Origin: Bacillota bacterium
Lineage (GTDB): Bacteria; Bacillota; UBA4882; UBA8346
Assembly: GCA_023392595.1 (NCBI GenBank)
Contig: JAEVYU010000033.1
Location: forward strand, 36,101 to 100,100
DNA: 64,000 nt
Direction of reading: 5' to 3'
Part shown: positions 25,098 through 33,621 of the stretch, one piece after another
Layout: every line of letters starts with the position of its first letter
Position numbering within the stretch: the first letter of the stretch is position 1
Made by a program: the position numbers and the translations under genes
Notes under the pieces: generated by a model
What the model was told of the DNA's origin: nothing
The model's database searches: none
The model's input: the letters and a program-made list of their open reading frames with translations, nothing else

Positions 25098-25553
25098 TTG
25101 GAAAAATCTCTAAAGAATGGTATAATTGCCGGAATTATTGCCGGAATACTTAAAGATATTCCGGATGCATTTTTGCATTATGGATTGAAAATTACCCGGA
25201 TAACTTTTTGGGACTATTCCGGTGTGATTGCTTTGGGCCATCTTCCTTCCGGCATTGCCGAATATATTTGCGCGGTGTTTTTCGAAATTATTTTCAGTAT
25301 TTTGGTCGGGTTGTTCTTTGTTTTCATAACCAAGCGAATCATCATGAAGCATTACTTTTTAAGTGGCGCTTTTTATGGAGCCGTTGTATGGTTCGTTATA
25401 CGCTCGGCTGTTGTGGGGTTGGGGATTCAGTTATTAATAGATGGCGATATCGTCACTGCGGCCGTTAACTCTTTTAATTCGATAATGTATGGCCTTATAT
25501 TGGCAATTATCATCCGTTTTTTAGAAGATAGAACACCGAACATAGAAATTTGA
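25098..25553 (+). CDS. hypothetical integral membrane protein (151 residues)
   Basis: Not recognised with confidence. About four transmembrane segments are visible (GIIAGIIAGILKDIP, ICAVFFEIIFSILVGLFFVFI, FLSGAFYGAVVWFVIRSAVVGLGIQLL, SIMYGLILAIIIRF). The opening GxxAGxxAGxxKDxP resembles small conserved membrane proteins of spore-forming Firmicutes whose function is unknown. The start is TTG with GGAGAG 9 nt upstream. The next small gene follows 24 nt later, probably in one transcript. Confidence 0.6.
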   Translation: MEKSLKNGIIAGIIAGILKDIPDAFLHYGLKITRITFWDYSGVIALGHLPSGIAEYICAVFFEIIFSILVGLFFVFITKRIIMKHYFLSGAFYGAVVWFVIRSAVVGLGIQLLIDGDIVTAAVNSFNSIMYGLILAIIIRFLEDRTPNIEI

Positions 25554-25577
25554 AAATCATTCAGGGGGAAATTAAAA

Positions 25578-25799
25578 TTGATTGAGCAGAAAAAAGAACC
25601 CTCAAAAATGAATTTTAAAGATGACCCGGCTGAAACAGACAGCGGGATGTATCTGAGCCTGCTTGCAGAGAATTCAGAGGAGGCAGAGGCGGCTTTGGTT
25701 TTGAATTCTTTGGTCGATGATCGGGATAAGTTAAATCAAGAAGCGGAAAAATTAATTGACGCGGCAAAAAAATTGGATTTTAAAAATAATAATCTCTGA
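25578..25799 (+). CDS. 73-residue acidic hypothetical protein
   Basis: A short, strongly acidic, probably helical protein (many E, D, K; a run LNQEAEKLIDAAKKLDFKNNN at the end). No signal peptide, membrane segment or known motif. The start is TTG with AGGGGG about 9 nt upstream. It sits 24 nt after the membrane-protein gene and converges on the DedA gene. I give no function. Confidence 0.55.
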   Translation: MIEQKKEPSKMNFKDDPAETDSGMYLSLLAENSEEAEAALVLNSLVDDRDKLNQEAEKLIDAAKKLDFKNNNL

Positions 25800-25801
25800 A
25801 A

Positions 25802-26416
25802 CTAGGGCGTTTTTGTAAGGTACCGGCGATACAAAAAGTAGATAACCGCAGCAGAAAGCGAAACACCAATGATTAATGCAATGAGGGGAAAAGCTCTCGT
25901 TGCCGGGCTTAGCTGTCCCCATTTCCGACCGAAATATTTACCGATGACAACCAAGGCGCAATAGTACAAACTATTGGAAATAAGGACCGAAGAAAGTACA
26001 ATGAAAGGTTTTACGCGAAAAAGGCCGCAACAGAATACGGCCACTATGTTCATACCGGGCACGCATTTGCCAAGAAATATAATCCCTGCGCCATATCGTT
26101 CGAACCAGTGAGCGGCAGTTTTTAAATTCTGCTCATGAACTTGCTCATGGATGAATTTCCAATCCAGCAACTTTTCTCCTTTACGGTATGTGAGAGCATA
26201 GATCATGATGGCGCCAATGGAAGTCCCCATAGAAAGCGCCAACCAAATGAGAAAAATACCTTCACGGTGGGCGCCTGCTAAATATCCTGTTAATAACACA
26301 AGACCGCTTTCAAGAGGAATCATCGGGATAAAAACATGGATGAAACTTAAGCCCAATATAATCGAAAAAAATATTCCCGGAAGATTTGTAAAATGTTCAA
26401 TCCATGTTACCAGCAT
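25802..26416 (-). CDS. DedA-family membrane protein
   Basis: A 204-residue membrane protein of the DedA/VTT family (SNARE-associated domain); characterised members flip lipid carriers or affect membrane potential. It has the early re-entrant region FIPMIPLESGLVLLTGYLAG, the YERYGA-like sequence FERYGAGIIFLGKCVPG that corresponds to the conserved F/G-R-(F/Y)-x-P region (with K in place of the usual R), and about five hydrophobic helices. The start MLVTWIEHF at 26416 has AAGGAG upstream; a longer frame adds 17 residues without a site. Its substrate is unknown. Confidence 0.85.
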   Translation of the reverse strand: MLVTWIEHFTNLPGIFFSIILGLSFIHVFIPMIPLESGLVLLTGYLAGAHREGIFLIWLALSMGTSIGAIMIYALTYRKGEKLLDWKFIHEQVHEQNLKTAAHWFERYGAGIIFLGKCVPGMNIVAVFCCGLFRVKPFIVLSSVLISNSLYYCALVVIGKYFGRKWGQLSPATRAFPLIALIIGVSLSAAVIYFLYRRYLTKTP

Positions 26417-26555
26417 ATTTAAAGCTCCTTCATATTTCGGCAGGCTGGAGGTTGCTGCGCTCAGCAATATAATTAGCCATTAAAAATTTAATCCCTGTCG
26501 GGTCCGTAAATATTATGAAGCGAAAATTGGGTCGCTAAAAAAATAGGTGCTATTA

Positions 26556-27095
26556 CTATTTCTCTTGAATGAAATATAACAGGTTGTCTTCTAATCGGTA
26601 AAATAGAGGTATAACCATTATTTTCGGATATTTAAATCGCAGGCGCGCCGATTCTTCGAGGACAAAATCAGTTTCATTCTTGATATCGAATTTCGGAGCA
26701 TCAGTCAAAAAATGTTCGGTAGCTTGGGAGTGACTCCAACCGGCATTTTCAACCAAACCGTTGACAAACCGCTCCTGAACCGAATATAAGTTGGCCATCC
26801 CGCAATCATTATGGGCAATTAAGGCGAGGGTTGAGAGATTGCCAACGGCGATGGCATAGGAAATATAAAAATCGGAAAATCGCAAATTCCCGCCTCCGGT
26901 GCGGATCATATAAGCAAAATTCGGGGGGATCCTTAAACTTTTTCGATTATCCATGCACATTCCAATTAAAAGCTGGGCCTTTTGATAATCCGCAAATTTA
27001 TGTTTTAAATTGTGATATTCTAACAGCAATCCGATAGGCGTATTCCTATATTTATTTGGGATGGCCTTCTTTTCGGTAACAGGAATGAGTTGCAT
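26556..27095 (-). CDS. beta-carbonic-anhydrase-like protein
   Basis: A 179-residue protein of the beta-carbonic-anhydrase fold, the enzymes that interconvert CO2 and bicarbonate with a zinc held by Cys-Asp/His-Cys. The expected ligand sites are seen: IGMCMDNRKSL near residue 43-53 (C, D, R) and IAHNDCGM near 93-100 (H and C), separated by the usual spacing. RTGGGNL takes the place of the common RNAGN. This corresponds to the divergent branch often annotated only as carbonic-anhydrase-related. AAAGGAG precedes the ATG. The gene sits behind a structured leader with a terminator, so it is probably controlled at the RNA level. Confidence 0.8.
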   Translation of the reverse strand: MQLIPVTEKKAIPNKYRNTPIGLLLEYHNLKHKFADYQKAQLLIGMCMDNRKSLRIPPNFAYMIRTGGGNLRFSDFYISYAIAVGNLSTLALIAHNDCGMANLYSVQERFVNGLVENAGWSHSQATEHFLTDAPKFDIKNETDFVLEESARLRFKYPKIMVIPLFYRLEDNLLYFIQEK

Positions 27096-27143
27096 TCATT
27101 TTCTCCTTTCTCAGGGGCGCTGAGGTGACTTTGCATTGCAAAT

Positions 27144-27218
27144 AAAAAAGGCCAACCATAATTGAGTGGGCGCAAAATCTACCCTTAAGCGCATAAGGCG
27201 CTTCCTCAAAGGTTGACC
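27144..27218 (-). ncRNA. candidate structured leader/attenuator of the carbonic anhydrase gene
   Basis: On the minus strand, GGTCAACC (27218-27211) pairs with GGTTGGCC (27157-27150), and six U residues follow at once (27149-27144). Inside are TTGAG/CTCAA, a hairpin AGCGC-CTTAT-GCGCT, and a third arm GGG...CCC, giving a three-way junction. The element ends 49 nt before the start codon, so reading through it is needed for expression. It matches none of the riboswitch classes I can recall. An alternative is a terminator of an upstream short RNA. Confidence 0.5.
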
Positions 27219-27418
27219 TACTGTTTATTAATTCTTCCATCGCCGGTTTGTTAAACGGCTTCCGGAGCAATTGATAACGAATAGTTTTTATAGTTTTTAC
27301 ATGAAAAAAAACTCTTCTGACTGTTCAGACTAGTCGTTTTCCATATGGGTAATATTTTACCATGAAATGGTCTTCGTTACAAGAAAAAGATGAAGGGTTT
27401 ACAAAAAATGTTAATTTC

Positions 27419-27447
27419 TTTGGATTTGTGGAGTCTTATGATAAAAT
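27419..27447 (+). promoter_or_regulatory. promoter of the DUF2294 gene
   Basis: TTTGGA (27419-27424) and TAAAAT (27442-27447) are 17 nt apart, about 60 nt before the start codon. Confidence 0.55.
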
Positions 27448-27508
27448 AGTGAGAAACTTGGATTTGATTTTCCGGCTTTAATTAATTTTTTAAAGGGAGG
27501 CCTTGAAA

Positions 27509-27859
27509 ATGGTTACTAAAGGTCAACTTGAAGACAGTATCAGTAAAGCGATAATTCAATTTGAAAAAGAATTTTTGGGCCGGGGCCCGGAAGAAGTCAA
27601 AACTTTTGTTTTAGGCGATTTGATCTTGGTCCGGCTGAAGGGCATCCTTTCTCCGGCTGAACAACATTTGGCCAGTAATCATGAAGGGAAAATGTTGGTC
27701 AAACAAGTTCGGATCCAGTTAATTGAAAAATCCAGAACGATGTTGGAAGATATCATTCATAACCTGACCCATCGTGCTGTCATTAGTTTACATACCGACA
27801 TTAGCACAACGACCGGAGAAAGAATATTCGTTTTTGTCCTTGATGATGTGCTTTATTAA
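27509..27859 (+). CDS. DUF2294 domain-containing protein
   Basis: A 116-residue cytosolic protein with the DUF2294 pattern: an N-terminal helix ending FEKEFLGRGPEEV, then LGDLILVRLKGILSPAEQ, a central LIEKSRTMLEDIIHNLTHRAVISLHTDIS and a final GERIFVFVLDD. The function of this family is not established; in several Firmicutes it lies near Na+-linked or formate-related genes. AGGGAGG lies 9 nt before ATG 27509; a TTG six bases earlier is too close to that site. It has its own promoter. Confidence 0.8.
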   Translation: MVTKGQLEDSISKAIIQFEKEFLGRGPEEVKTFVLGDLILVRLKGILSPAEQHLASNHEGKMLVKQVRIQLIEKSRTMLEDIIHNLTHRAVISLHTDISTTTGERIFVFVLDDVLY

Positions 27860-27936
27860 CACTAGAATGAGGCCTGGAGGGAGTAAACTATTCTTCCTAA
27901 ATGACCGAATCGGAATCCTCAACCATCAACCGGTTA

Positions 27937-27945
27937 TGATATAAT
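27937..27945 (+). promoter_or_regulatory. extended -10 promoter of the cytidylate-kinase-like gene
   Basis: TGATATAAT is a perfect extended -10 element (TG, one base, TATAAT). No good -35 box is seen, as is common for extended -10 promoters. Confidence 0.6.
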
Positions 27946-27973
27946 ATTGTAGTAAACTTGAAGGAGGATTGGC

Positions 27974-28633
27974 ATGAAATTTGACTCACCTTTTATCATA
28001 ACCATCAGCCGACAGTTGGGTAGTGGCGGTGCTTATGTTGGTAAATTGCTGGCGGATTTTCTCGGAATCACTTATGTCGATCGGGAGATTATCACGCAAG
28101 CGGCTAAAAAACTTGAAATGCTGGAAGATGAAGTGAAAATCCGCGATGAAAATGTAGTTTCATTTTGGAAATCTTTTTTGCAATTAAGCGCTTTTAGCAT
28201 TCAGGACTCGTATTTGCCACCGCAGATGTATACTCCCAGTGATGCAGAACTATTTAAGGCGGAATCGGAGGTAATTGTCGGCATATCAAAAACTTATTCG
28301 TCGGTCATTATCGGGCGTTGCGGCTCTTATATTCTTCAGCAACATCCCCGGCATATCAGCGTTTTTTTACATGCCGATCTAGAGTTTCGGCAGAAGCGCC
28401 TCCAGGACTTATACCAATTATCTCCGGAGAAAGCTTTGAAAATGCTTCACGAAAGCGATTGTGCCCGAAATCAGTATTTTCATAAGTTCACCGGAAAAGA
28501 TTGGACAGATGCCAGACAATACAATCTTTCGATCGATACAAGCTGTATTGGACTTGAAAAAACCAAGGAATTGATAAGCAATTACTGCAAGTCCATATTT
28601 GCGGAAATGGGACTTCCATCCACAGGTGACTGA
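27974..28633 (+). CDS. cytidylate kinase-like family protein
   Basis: A 219-residue P-loop kinase of the cytidylate-kinase-like family (PF13189), broader than true Cmk. The N-terminus IITISRQLGSGGAYVGKLLAD contains a P-loop variant (SRQLGSGG), YVDREII follows as in relatives, and VIIGRCGSYIL and VFLHADLEFRQKR form the core and lid. The substrate is unknown; the family is common in Clostridia and may phosphorylate nucleosides or nucleotides. AAGGAGG precedes the ATG. The TPR gene starts on its stop codon, so they share a transcript. Confidence 0.85.
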   Translation: MKFDSPFIITISRQLGSGGAYVGKLLADFLGITYVDREIITQAAKKLEMLEDEVKIRDENVVSFWKSFLQLSAFSIQDSYLPPQMYTPSDAELFKAESEVIVGISKTYSSVIIGRCGSYILQQHPRHISVFLHADLEFRQKRLQDLYQLSPEKALKMLHESDCARNQYFHKFTGKDWTDARQYNLSIDTSCIGLEKTKELISNYCKSIFAEMGLPSTGD

Positions 28634-29886
28634 TGAGAAAAAAATTAGAGATTATTTTATGGATAGCGGTATGGGTTTTTGGAGGTTCCGTTTTTGCCGA
28701 AAATAGTGAAATTGCTAAAGCAGGCCGGTATTGGGATAGCCGTGCGACCCAGGGCATGACGGAAAAAGCCATTGGCGTGATGGAGAGCTTGCTGAAAACC
28801 GAGCCCAACCAATACGAAGCCCTATGGAAGCTGGGCTGTTATTATCAGTTTTTGGGGGATATGTCTTTTGGCAAGCTTAAATTGGAAGCCTATAAAAAAG
28901 GTTTGTCCTATACTGAAAAGGCCATTAAAATCAAAAACCAGGGGGTAAATGGACACCTTTGGCGGGGGTTATTAATCGGCAGTATTATATTGGAAGGCTC
29001 CAATCAGAGTAATTTTAAACTTGCTCATCAAATGGCCGGTGAATTCCAATTCGTTTTACGTTTGGAACCACAGAACGCCGAGGCCCATTTGACTTTGGCG
29101 CGATATTATGATGGAGCGTTTAGAACCGGTAATGATAAGAAAAAGGCCCTCCAAGAAATTAGCCTGGCTTTAAAATACGACCCGGATATTCAAAACGGTT
29201 GGATGGTTTTGGGTGGGATTGCAATGAAAAACAATGATCTCGCCACCGCAAAGGTAGCCTTTGCCAAATTTCTGGATAGAACAGATCCATACAAAAATTA
29301 TGGCACCTTAATCCGGGAAGAAAATAAAGTGGGGGAAGATTACGAATCCCTATGGCATTTGGGGTATCTCTATGAGTTTATGGGGCAAAATTCCCCTAAT
29401 AAAAAAACCAAAATTGCTTTGTTGGAAAAAGGTTTAGCTTACCTGGAACATGCTGAAAGAGTAAATCCAAAGGGAGTGGCAGGTCATCTTTACCGGGCAA
29501 TCCTCTTAGGCAATATTGGTTTGGAAAAAGGAATTCTTCAAAGCCTGCGAATGGTTGAACCGATGGTTGAAGAATTACAAACTGTGGTGAAGTTGGAACC
29601 CGGAAATGCTATGGCCCATGCCATGCTGGGCCAGATTTACTGGAGAGCTCCGGGAAAACCCCTTAGCATCGGAAACAAGAAAAAGGCTTTAGATGAGACA
29701 GCCTTGGCTGTTCAATATGATCCAGGCAGCAGTGCCTATTGGTATAATTATGGCAAAATTGCTGTTGAGAATGGAAATTACGACTTGGCCCGAATGGCGT
29801 TTACCAAGGTACTTAGTTTTTTCAGCGCAACAGCGAGTTTTAAAATTCAGGCCCAGCAGGAACTCGATAAATTGCCAAAGGGATAA
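28633..29886 (+). CDS. exported tetratricopeptide-repeat protein
   Basis: A 417-residue protein with an N-terminal signal peptide (MRKKLEIILWIAVWVFGGSVFAEN) and a body of helical repeats. Two similar halves can be seen: RYWDSRATQG... with YEALWKLGCYYQF and VNGHLWRGLLIG in the first, and YESLWHLGYLYEF and VAGHLYRAILLG in the second, each followed by VVKLEPGNAMAHAMLGQIYW-like TPR units. TPR proteins hold partners in complexes; the partner is unknown. The start overlaps the kinase stop by one base. The internal duplication suggests ancient fusion of two copies. Confidence 0.8.
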   Translation: MRKKLEIILWIAVWVFGGSVFAENSEIAKAGRYWDSRATQGMTEKAIGVMESLLKTEPNQYEALWKLGCYYQFLGDMSFGKLKLEAYKKGLSYTEKAIKIKNQGVNGHLWRGLLIGSIILEGSNQSNFKLAHQMAGEFQFVLRLEPQNAEAHLTLARYYDGAFRTGNDKKKALQEISLALKYDPDIQNGWMVLGGIAMKNNDLATAKVAFAKFLDRTDPYKNYGTLIREENKVGEDYESLWHLGYLYEFMGQNSPNKKTKIALLEKGLAYLEHAERVNPKGVAGHLYRAILLGNIGLEKGILQSLRMVEPMVEELQTVVKLEPGNAMAHAMLGQIYWRAPGKPLSIGNKKKALDETALAVQYDPGSSAYWYNYGKIAVENGNYDLARMAFTKVLSFFSATASFKIQAQQELDKLPKG

Positions 29887-29979
29887 GTCCTTTGATGGAA
29901 TAAGCCTTTTGATTGTAAGATTTATTTTTTACCAAGGAATAAAGCACGGTAAATTGAAAAAGTTGAAAGGGGTTTTTTC

Positions 29980-30936
29980 ATGAATAAAGAGCGCGGCAGT
30001 CGCGTGGTTATTGTAGGAGCCGGTTTGGTAGGTTCGACTTTTGCTTACAGCCTAATGATCAATGGCGCGGCTTCAGAGATCATTATGATTGATGTTAACC
30101 AGGAACGGCTGGCAGGGGAAATTATGGATTTGAACCATGGAATTTCTTTTGTTAGACCGGCCCGGGTTAGAGCGGGTAGTTATGCTGATTGCAAAGATGC
30201 CGACATTATCGTGATTACCGCCGGAAGCAACCAACGGCCTGGAGAGACCCGTATTGATTTACTGGCCCGAAATACTGAAATTTTCCGGGGTATTATTGGA
30301 CAGATTACCGCAACCGGAACAGAGGCTATTTTATTGGTTGCTACCAATCCGGTGGATATCATGACTTACATAACTTACAAATTGAGTGGGTTGCCGGATT
30401 ATCGGGTTATTGGATCGGGAACAGTATTGGATTCAGCACGATTCCGTTATCTGATAAGTTCTCATTGCCACGTGGATCCATCCAATGTGCACGCATACAT
30501 TATCGGAGAACACGGGGACACCGAGGCGCCGGTTTGGAGTTTGGCCAATATTGCCGGTATCCGCTTCAGTGACTATTGTCCATTATGCGGTGGAGGCTGT
30601 GAAAAACCATTGCCCAAAGAAGAAATTTTTGATGATGTTAAAAATGCCGCCTATAAAATTATCAAAGGAAAAGGCGCTACCTATTATGCGATTGGTTTAG
30701 CTTTAACTGAGATTGTCGAGAGCATTATTCGTGATGAACATTCGGTATTAACTGTTTCAACCTTATTAAAAGGAGAATATGAAATTGAGGATGTTTATCT
30801 GAGTTTGCCATGCGTAGTAAATCGGAAAGGAATTGAGCGTAAAATCCAGCTTTCACTTTCGCCTGAAGAAGAAAGCGCTTTTCGCCGTTCGGCTTTGGTG
30901 CTCAAGGATCTGCAGAGCCAGATTAAGTTGTTATAG
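29980..30936 (+). CDS. ldh: L-lactate dehydrogenase
   Basis: A 318-residue NAD-dependent L-lactate dehydrogenase that reduces pyruvate to L-lactate. The Rossmann motif GAGLVGSTFAY lies near residue 13; the loop with the substrate arginine is NQRPGETR near 85-92; ATNPVD near 122 follows, and the catalytic GEHGDTE is near 178-184 with DSARFRYL before it. The R in the active-site loop (Q-R-P) marks lactate rather than malate dehydrogenase. GAAAGGGG precedes the ATG. Two cysteines lie in an unusual CPLCGGGC stretch near 200, just after the active site, which could bind a metal. The gene is monocistronic as far as seen. Confidence 0.93.
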   Translation: MNKERGSRVVIVGAGLVGSTFAYSLMINGAASEIIMIDVNQERLAGEIMDLNHGISFVRPARVRAGSYADCKDADIIVITAGSNQRPGETRIDLLARNTEIFRGIIGQITATGTEAILLVATNPVDIMTYITYKLSGLPDYRVIGSGTVLDSARFRYLISSHCHVDPSNVHAYIIGEHGDTEAPVWSLANIAGIRFSDYCPLCGGGCEKPLPKEEIFDDVKNAAYKIIKGKGATYYAIGLALTEIVESIIRDEHSVLTVSTLLKGEYEIEDVYLSLPCVVNRKGIERKIQLSLSPEEESAFRRSALVLKDLQSQIKLL

Positions 30937-30997
30937 GACCGGTAAGTCTTTTGGTACTTTTTGACCCGAATTTAATCTTTTCCAGAGGTGAATGAAA

Positions 30998-31264
30998 ATG
31001 GAGCAACAGCAGTTCCGTGAATGGCAAATCATAGCTGAAGTATATAATCATGACGAAGCCTATTTTCTAACCGGATTGCTAAATTCCGTAGAGATCCCTG
31101 TAAAAATGGAACGGGAAACCTTGGGGAATATCTATGGATTGACGGTGGGACCTTTGGCGACGATCAAGATTTTGGTGCCCTGTGAGCGGGCCGATGATGC
31201 CCGAAAGCTCCTGGCCGAGCAAAATGAAGAGAATAAGCAGAACAAGGATGAAGCGGAATCTTAG
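30998..31264 (+). CDS. DUF2007-type putative signal-transducing protein
   Basis: An 88-residue protein resembling the DUF2007 family (PF09413): WQIIAEVYNHDEAYFLTGLLNSVEIPVKMER, then VPCERADDARKLLAE. The ferredoxin-like fold is predicted to bind a small ligand, but the role is unproven. The tail is highly charged. AGAGGTG lies 7 nt before ATG 30998; an ATG six bases earlier is too close. The MBL hydrolase follows after 59 nt. Confidence 0.75.
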   Translation: MEQQQFREWQIIAEVYNHDEAYFLTGLLNSVEIPVKMERETLGNIYGLTVGPLATIKILVPCERADDARKLLAEQNEENKQNKDEAES

Positions 31265-31323
31265 CCGGTCATTCTTTCGGAAGAAAATGGAACTTTTTGA
31301 TGGTTTTTTCGTTGGAGGGAAAT

Positions 31324-31959
31324 ATGGAGTATCAATCATTTACGATAGGCGATTTGATGACCAACTGTTATGTGGTGTGGAAGGGAAAAGAAGCCGGAAT
31401 TATTGATCCCGGCGGTCCTGTTTCCGGCATTGAAAGATTTTTAATGGATCATTCATTACAATTACAATGGATTATCAATACCCATGGACATATGGACCAT
31501 ATTGCGGGCAATGCTGCCTTACATCAAAAGTATGGTGCTCCAATTCTGATTCATGCGGCAGATCGTGAAATGCTTACTTCTCCAACCGCTAATTTATCGG
31601 CCTTTATGGGAAGAAACACCATCAGCCCCGATGCGGACAGGCTCCTTGCAGATGGCGATCAGATTGCCTTGGGAGATGAATTTCTCCAGGTTATTGCAAC
31701 TCCGGGTCACACTCCCGGTGGAATTTCTTTATATACTTTAGGTTTAGCCTTTGTCGGAGATACTTTGTTTTTTGAGAGTATTGGACGGACCGACTTCCCG
31801 GGAGGGAGTCACAGGCAGCTGCTGGATTCCGTCCGGAAACGATTGTTTTCTTTACCGGCTGGAACCAAAGTATTCCCCGGGCACGGCGAACATACATCCA
31901 TTGGTTATGAAATGAAAAACAACCCGTTTGTCAATGAAGATTGTAACGATTCATTATGA
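31324..31959 (+). CDS. MBL-fold metallo-hydrolase (glyoxalase II-like)
   Basis: A 211-residue metallo-beta-lactamase-fold hydrolase of the glyoxalase II/YcbL group. Zinc ligands are THGHMDH near 59-65, TPGHTPGG near 131, the bridging D in FVGDTLF near 150, and a final H in FPGHGEHT near 184. Members hydrolyse thioesters such as hydroxyacyl-thiols; the substrate here is not known. GGAGGGA sits 4 nt before ATG 31324. It overlaps hemZ by 4 nt; an MBL gene directly before hemZ also occurs in other Firmicutes as far as I recall. Confidence 0.88.
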   Translation: MEYQSFTIGDLMTNCYVVWKGKEAGIIDPGGPVSGIERFLMDHSLQLQWIINTHGHMDHIAGNAALHQKYGAPILIHAADREMLTSPTANLSAFMGRNTISPDADRLLADGDQIALGDEFLQVIATPGHTPGGISLYTLGLAFVGDTLFFESIGRTDFPGGSHRQLLDSVRKRLFSLPAGTKVFPGHGEHTSIGYEMKNNPFVNEDCNDSL

Positions 31960-33421
31960 AATATTCAGTGAAAATTAAAGATTCCAGGGAACTTCCCAAT
32001 GTTTTAGCGGCTTTAAAAATTATCGATCCCTGTGCCGAACTGTCGGATGAGCAATTTGACATCCGGTTGATTGTTGAATATTCTTCCGATTTTCAGGTGC
32101 GTGTCTGGTCTCCGGATTTACCTTCCGGGGATAATGTTCAGCAATTGCAGGATCGTGATATTTTTGATTCGCGTTATCAAGAAAGTGATTATCCAAAACG
32201 AAAAAAAGAACTTATCCGTTTGGGCATTATTTCGCTGCTTGGAAAGAAATTTCATAAAAAGCCTGTATGGGGGATTTTAAGCGCGGTCCGGCCGACCAAA
32301 ATTTTTCATCATTTACGCCAGCGTGGTTTTTCAATTGAGGAAATCCGCGATAAACTTTTGAATATTTATGCGCTCATACCGGAGCGGGCGGAACTTCTTA
32401 TTCAAATTGGAAGCCATCAGGAAAAATTTTTTAAGCCCGCCAACACCATCAGTTTGTATATCGGAATTCCTTTTTGCCCTAGCCGCTGCCGCTATTGTTC
32501 TTTTGCCGCAGTATCTTTGGAAACCCATCAACATTTAGTCCGGGGTTTTCTCGAGGCGTTATATTTGGAGATTACCGCTACGCAGCAATTGATCAGGGAA
32601 TGGGGCTTTCTGGTAGAAAGCGTCTATATGGGTGGAGGTACCCCCACCAGCCTGAGTACGAAAGATTTTCCGATTTGCTACAAGTCATTAAGGAATGCTT
32701 GATTTCCGATCATACGAAGGAGTTTACGGTTGAAGCCGGGCGCCCTGAAACTATCGATATCGAAAAGTTAAAGGCTATGAAAGACGCCGGAGTTACCAGA
32801 GTTTGTGTGAACCCCCAATCAATGCATGATTCGACTTTGCAGCTTATTGGTCGCCGTCACACGGTGATGGAGTTCCTTCAGTCGGCGGCTTTGGTAAAGC
32901 AAATGGGTGATTTTTTAATCAACATGGATCTGATTCTAGGTCTGCCGGGGGAAAAGGGAACTCATTTTTTGGAGTCGTGCCGGCGAGTGTTGGAACTGGG
33001 ACCGGATAATGTTACCATTCACACCTTAGCTCCCAAAAGAGCGGCTGCCTGGCACAAAGATTTTGCGTCATTGGCTTTGACAGAAGAACAGGATATTAAT
33101 AAAGCATGGAATCGGGCACTTGTTATGTTAGGAGAGAAACAATTTTTTCCATATTATATTTACCGGCAACGTTCGATTTTAGCTGATCAGGCAAATGTCG
33201 GCTTAGCTAAACCGGGAACTGAAGATATCTATAATATTCAAATGATGGAAGAACGTCAAACGATTTTCGGTTTAGGAGGTGGGGCGATCACAAAATGGGT
33301 CTATGGACCGGACTTTCAGGTCGTGCGGCTCCAAAATCCAAAGTGTCCTGCTACCTATCGCCGGGATATTCAGGAACTGATAGTAAAAAAAGCCCAACAA
33401 ACCCGGTTACTTCTTGGTTGA
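31956..33421 (+). pseudogene. hemZ: HemZ, coproporphyrinogen III dehydrogenase-like radical SAM protein, frameshifted
   Basis: HemZ is an oxygen-independent coproporphyrinogen III oxidase-like radical SAM enzyme. The first frame (31956 to about 32655) holds the N-terminal extension typical of HemZ and the cluster motif CPSRCRYCSF near residue 175 (C-x3-C-x2-C), ending at GGGTPTSL. The rest runs in another frame to 33421: EYERFSDLLQVIKECL, FTVEAGRPETI, RVCVNPQSMHD, LILGLPGEKG, and YRQRSILADQANVG. One base is missing near 32652 (CTGAG where CTGGAG would restore GGGTPTSLEYERF). Both halves are well conserved, so the lesion is very recent or is an assembly error. It overlaps the MBL gene by 4 nt. 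Confidence 0.88.
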
Positions 33422-33470
33422 CATTTAGGTTTACATTAGGTACAATATTAAACGTACTTTTGCTAGGTAA

Positions 33471-33570
33471 ATAAATACTAAGCGTATCTATAATTTACAT
33501 GTTTATTTAATAAACACGTTTACTTGTAAAGTTTACTCGTAAACGAGTTTACTTGCAACTTAGTATTTTA
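33471..33570. repeat. nested palindrome cluster built from GTTTAC units
   Basis: An outer pair AAATACTAAG (33473-33482) and CTTAGTATTT (33559-33568) encloses a palindrome GTTTATTTAATAAAC (33501-33515) and an alternating array: GTTTAC 33518, GTAAA 33526, GTTTAC 33531, GTAAAC 33539, GTTTAC 33547, spaced by two bases. A further GTTTAC lies at 33429. It sits between hemZ and the foldase gene, which starts 52 nt later. Confidence 0.6.
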
Positions 33571-33621
33571 TGGGTATTTGGCTCATTTTTTTTTTGGAAT
33601 TTATAAAGGGGAGGAATTTTA

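Noticed and set aside
27135..27270. THF, fluoride, preQ1 or c-di-GMP riboswitch for the carbonic-anhydrase leader
   Set aside because: Key conserved words of each class are missing; only an unassigned structured leader can be supported.
33471..33570. CRISPR array
   Set aside because: The repeated GTTTAC words are only 6 nt, alternate in orientation and have two-base spacing; there are no unique spacers of constant length and no cas genes.
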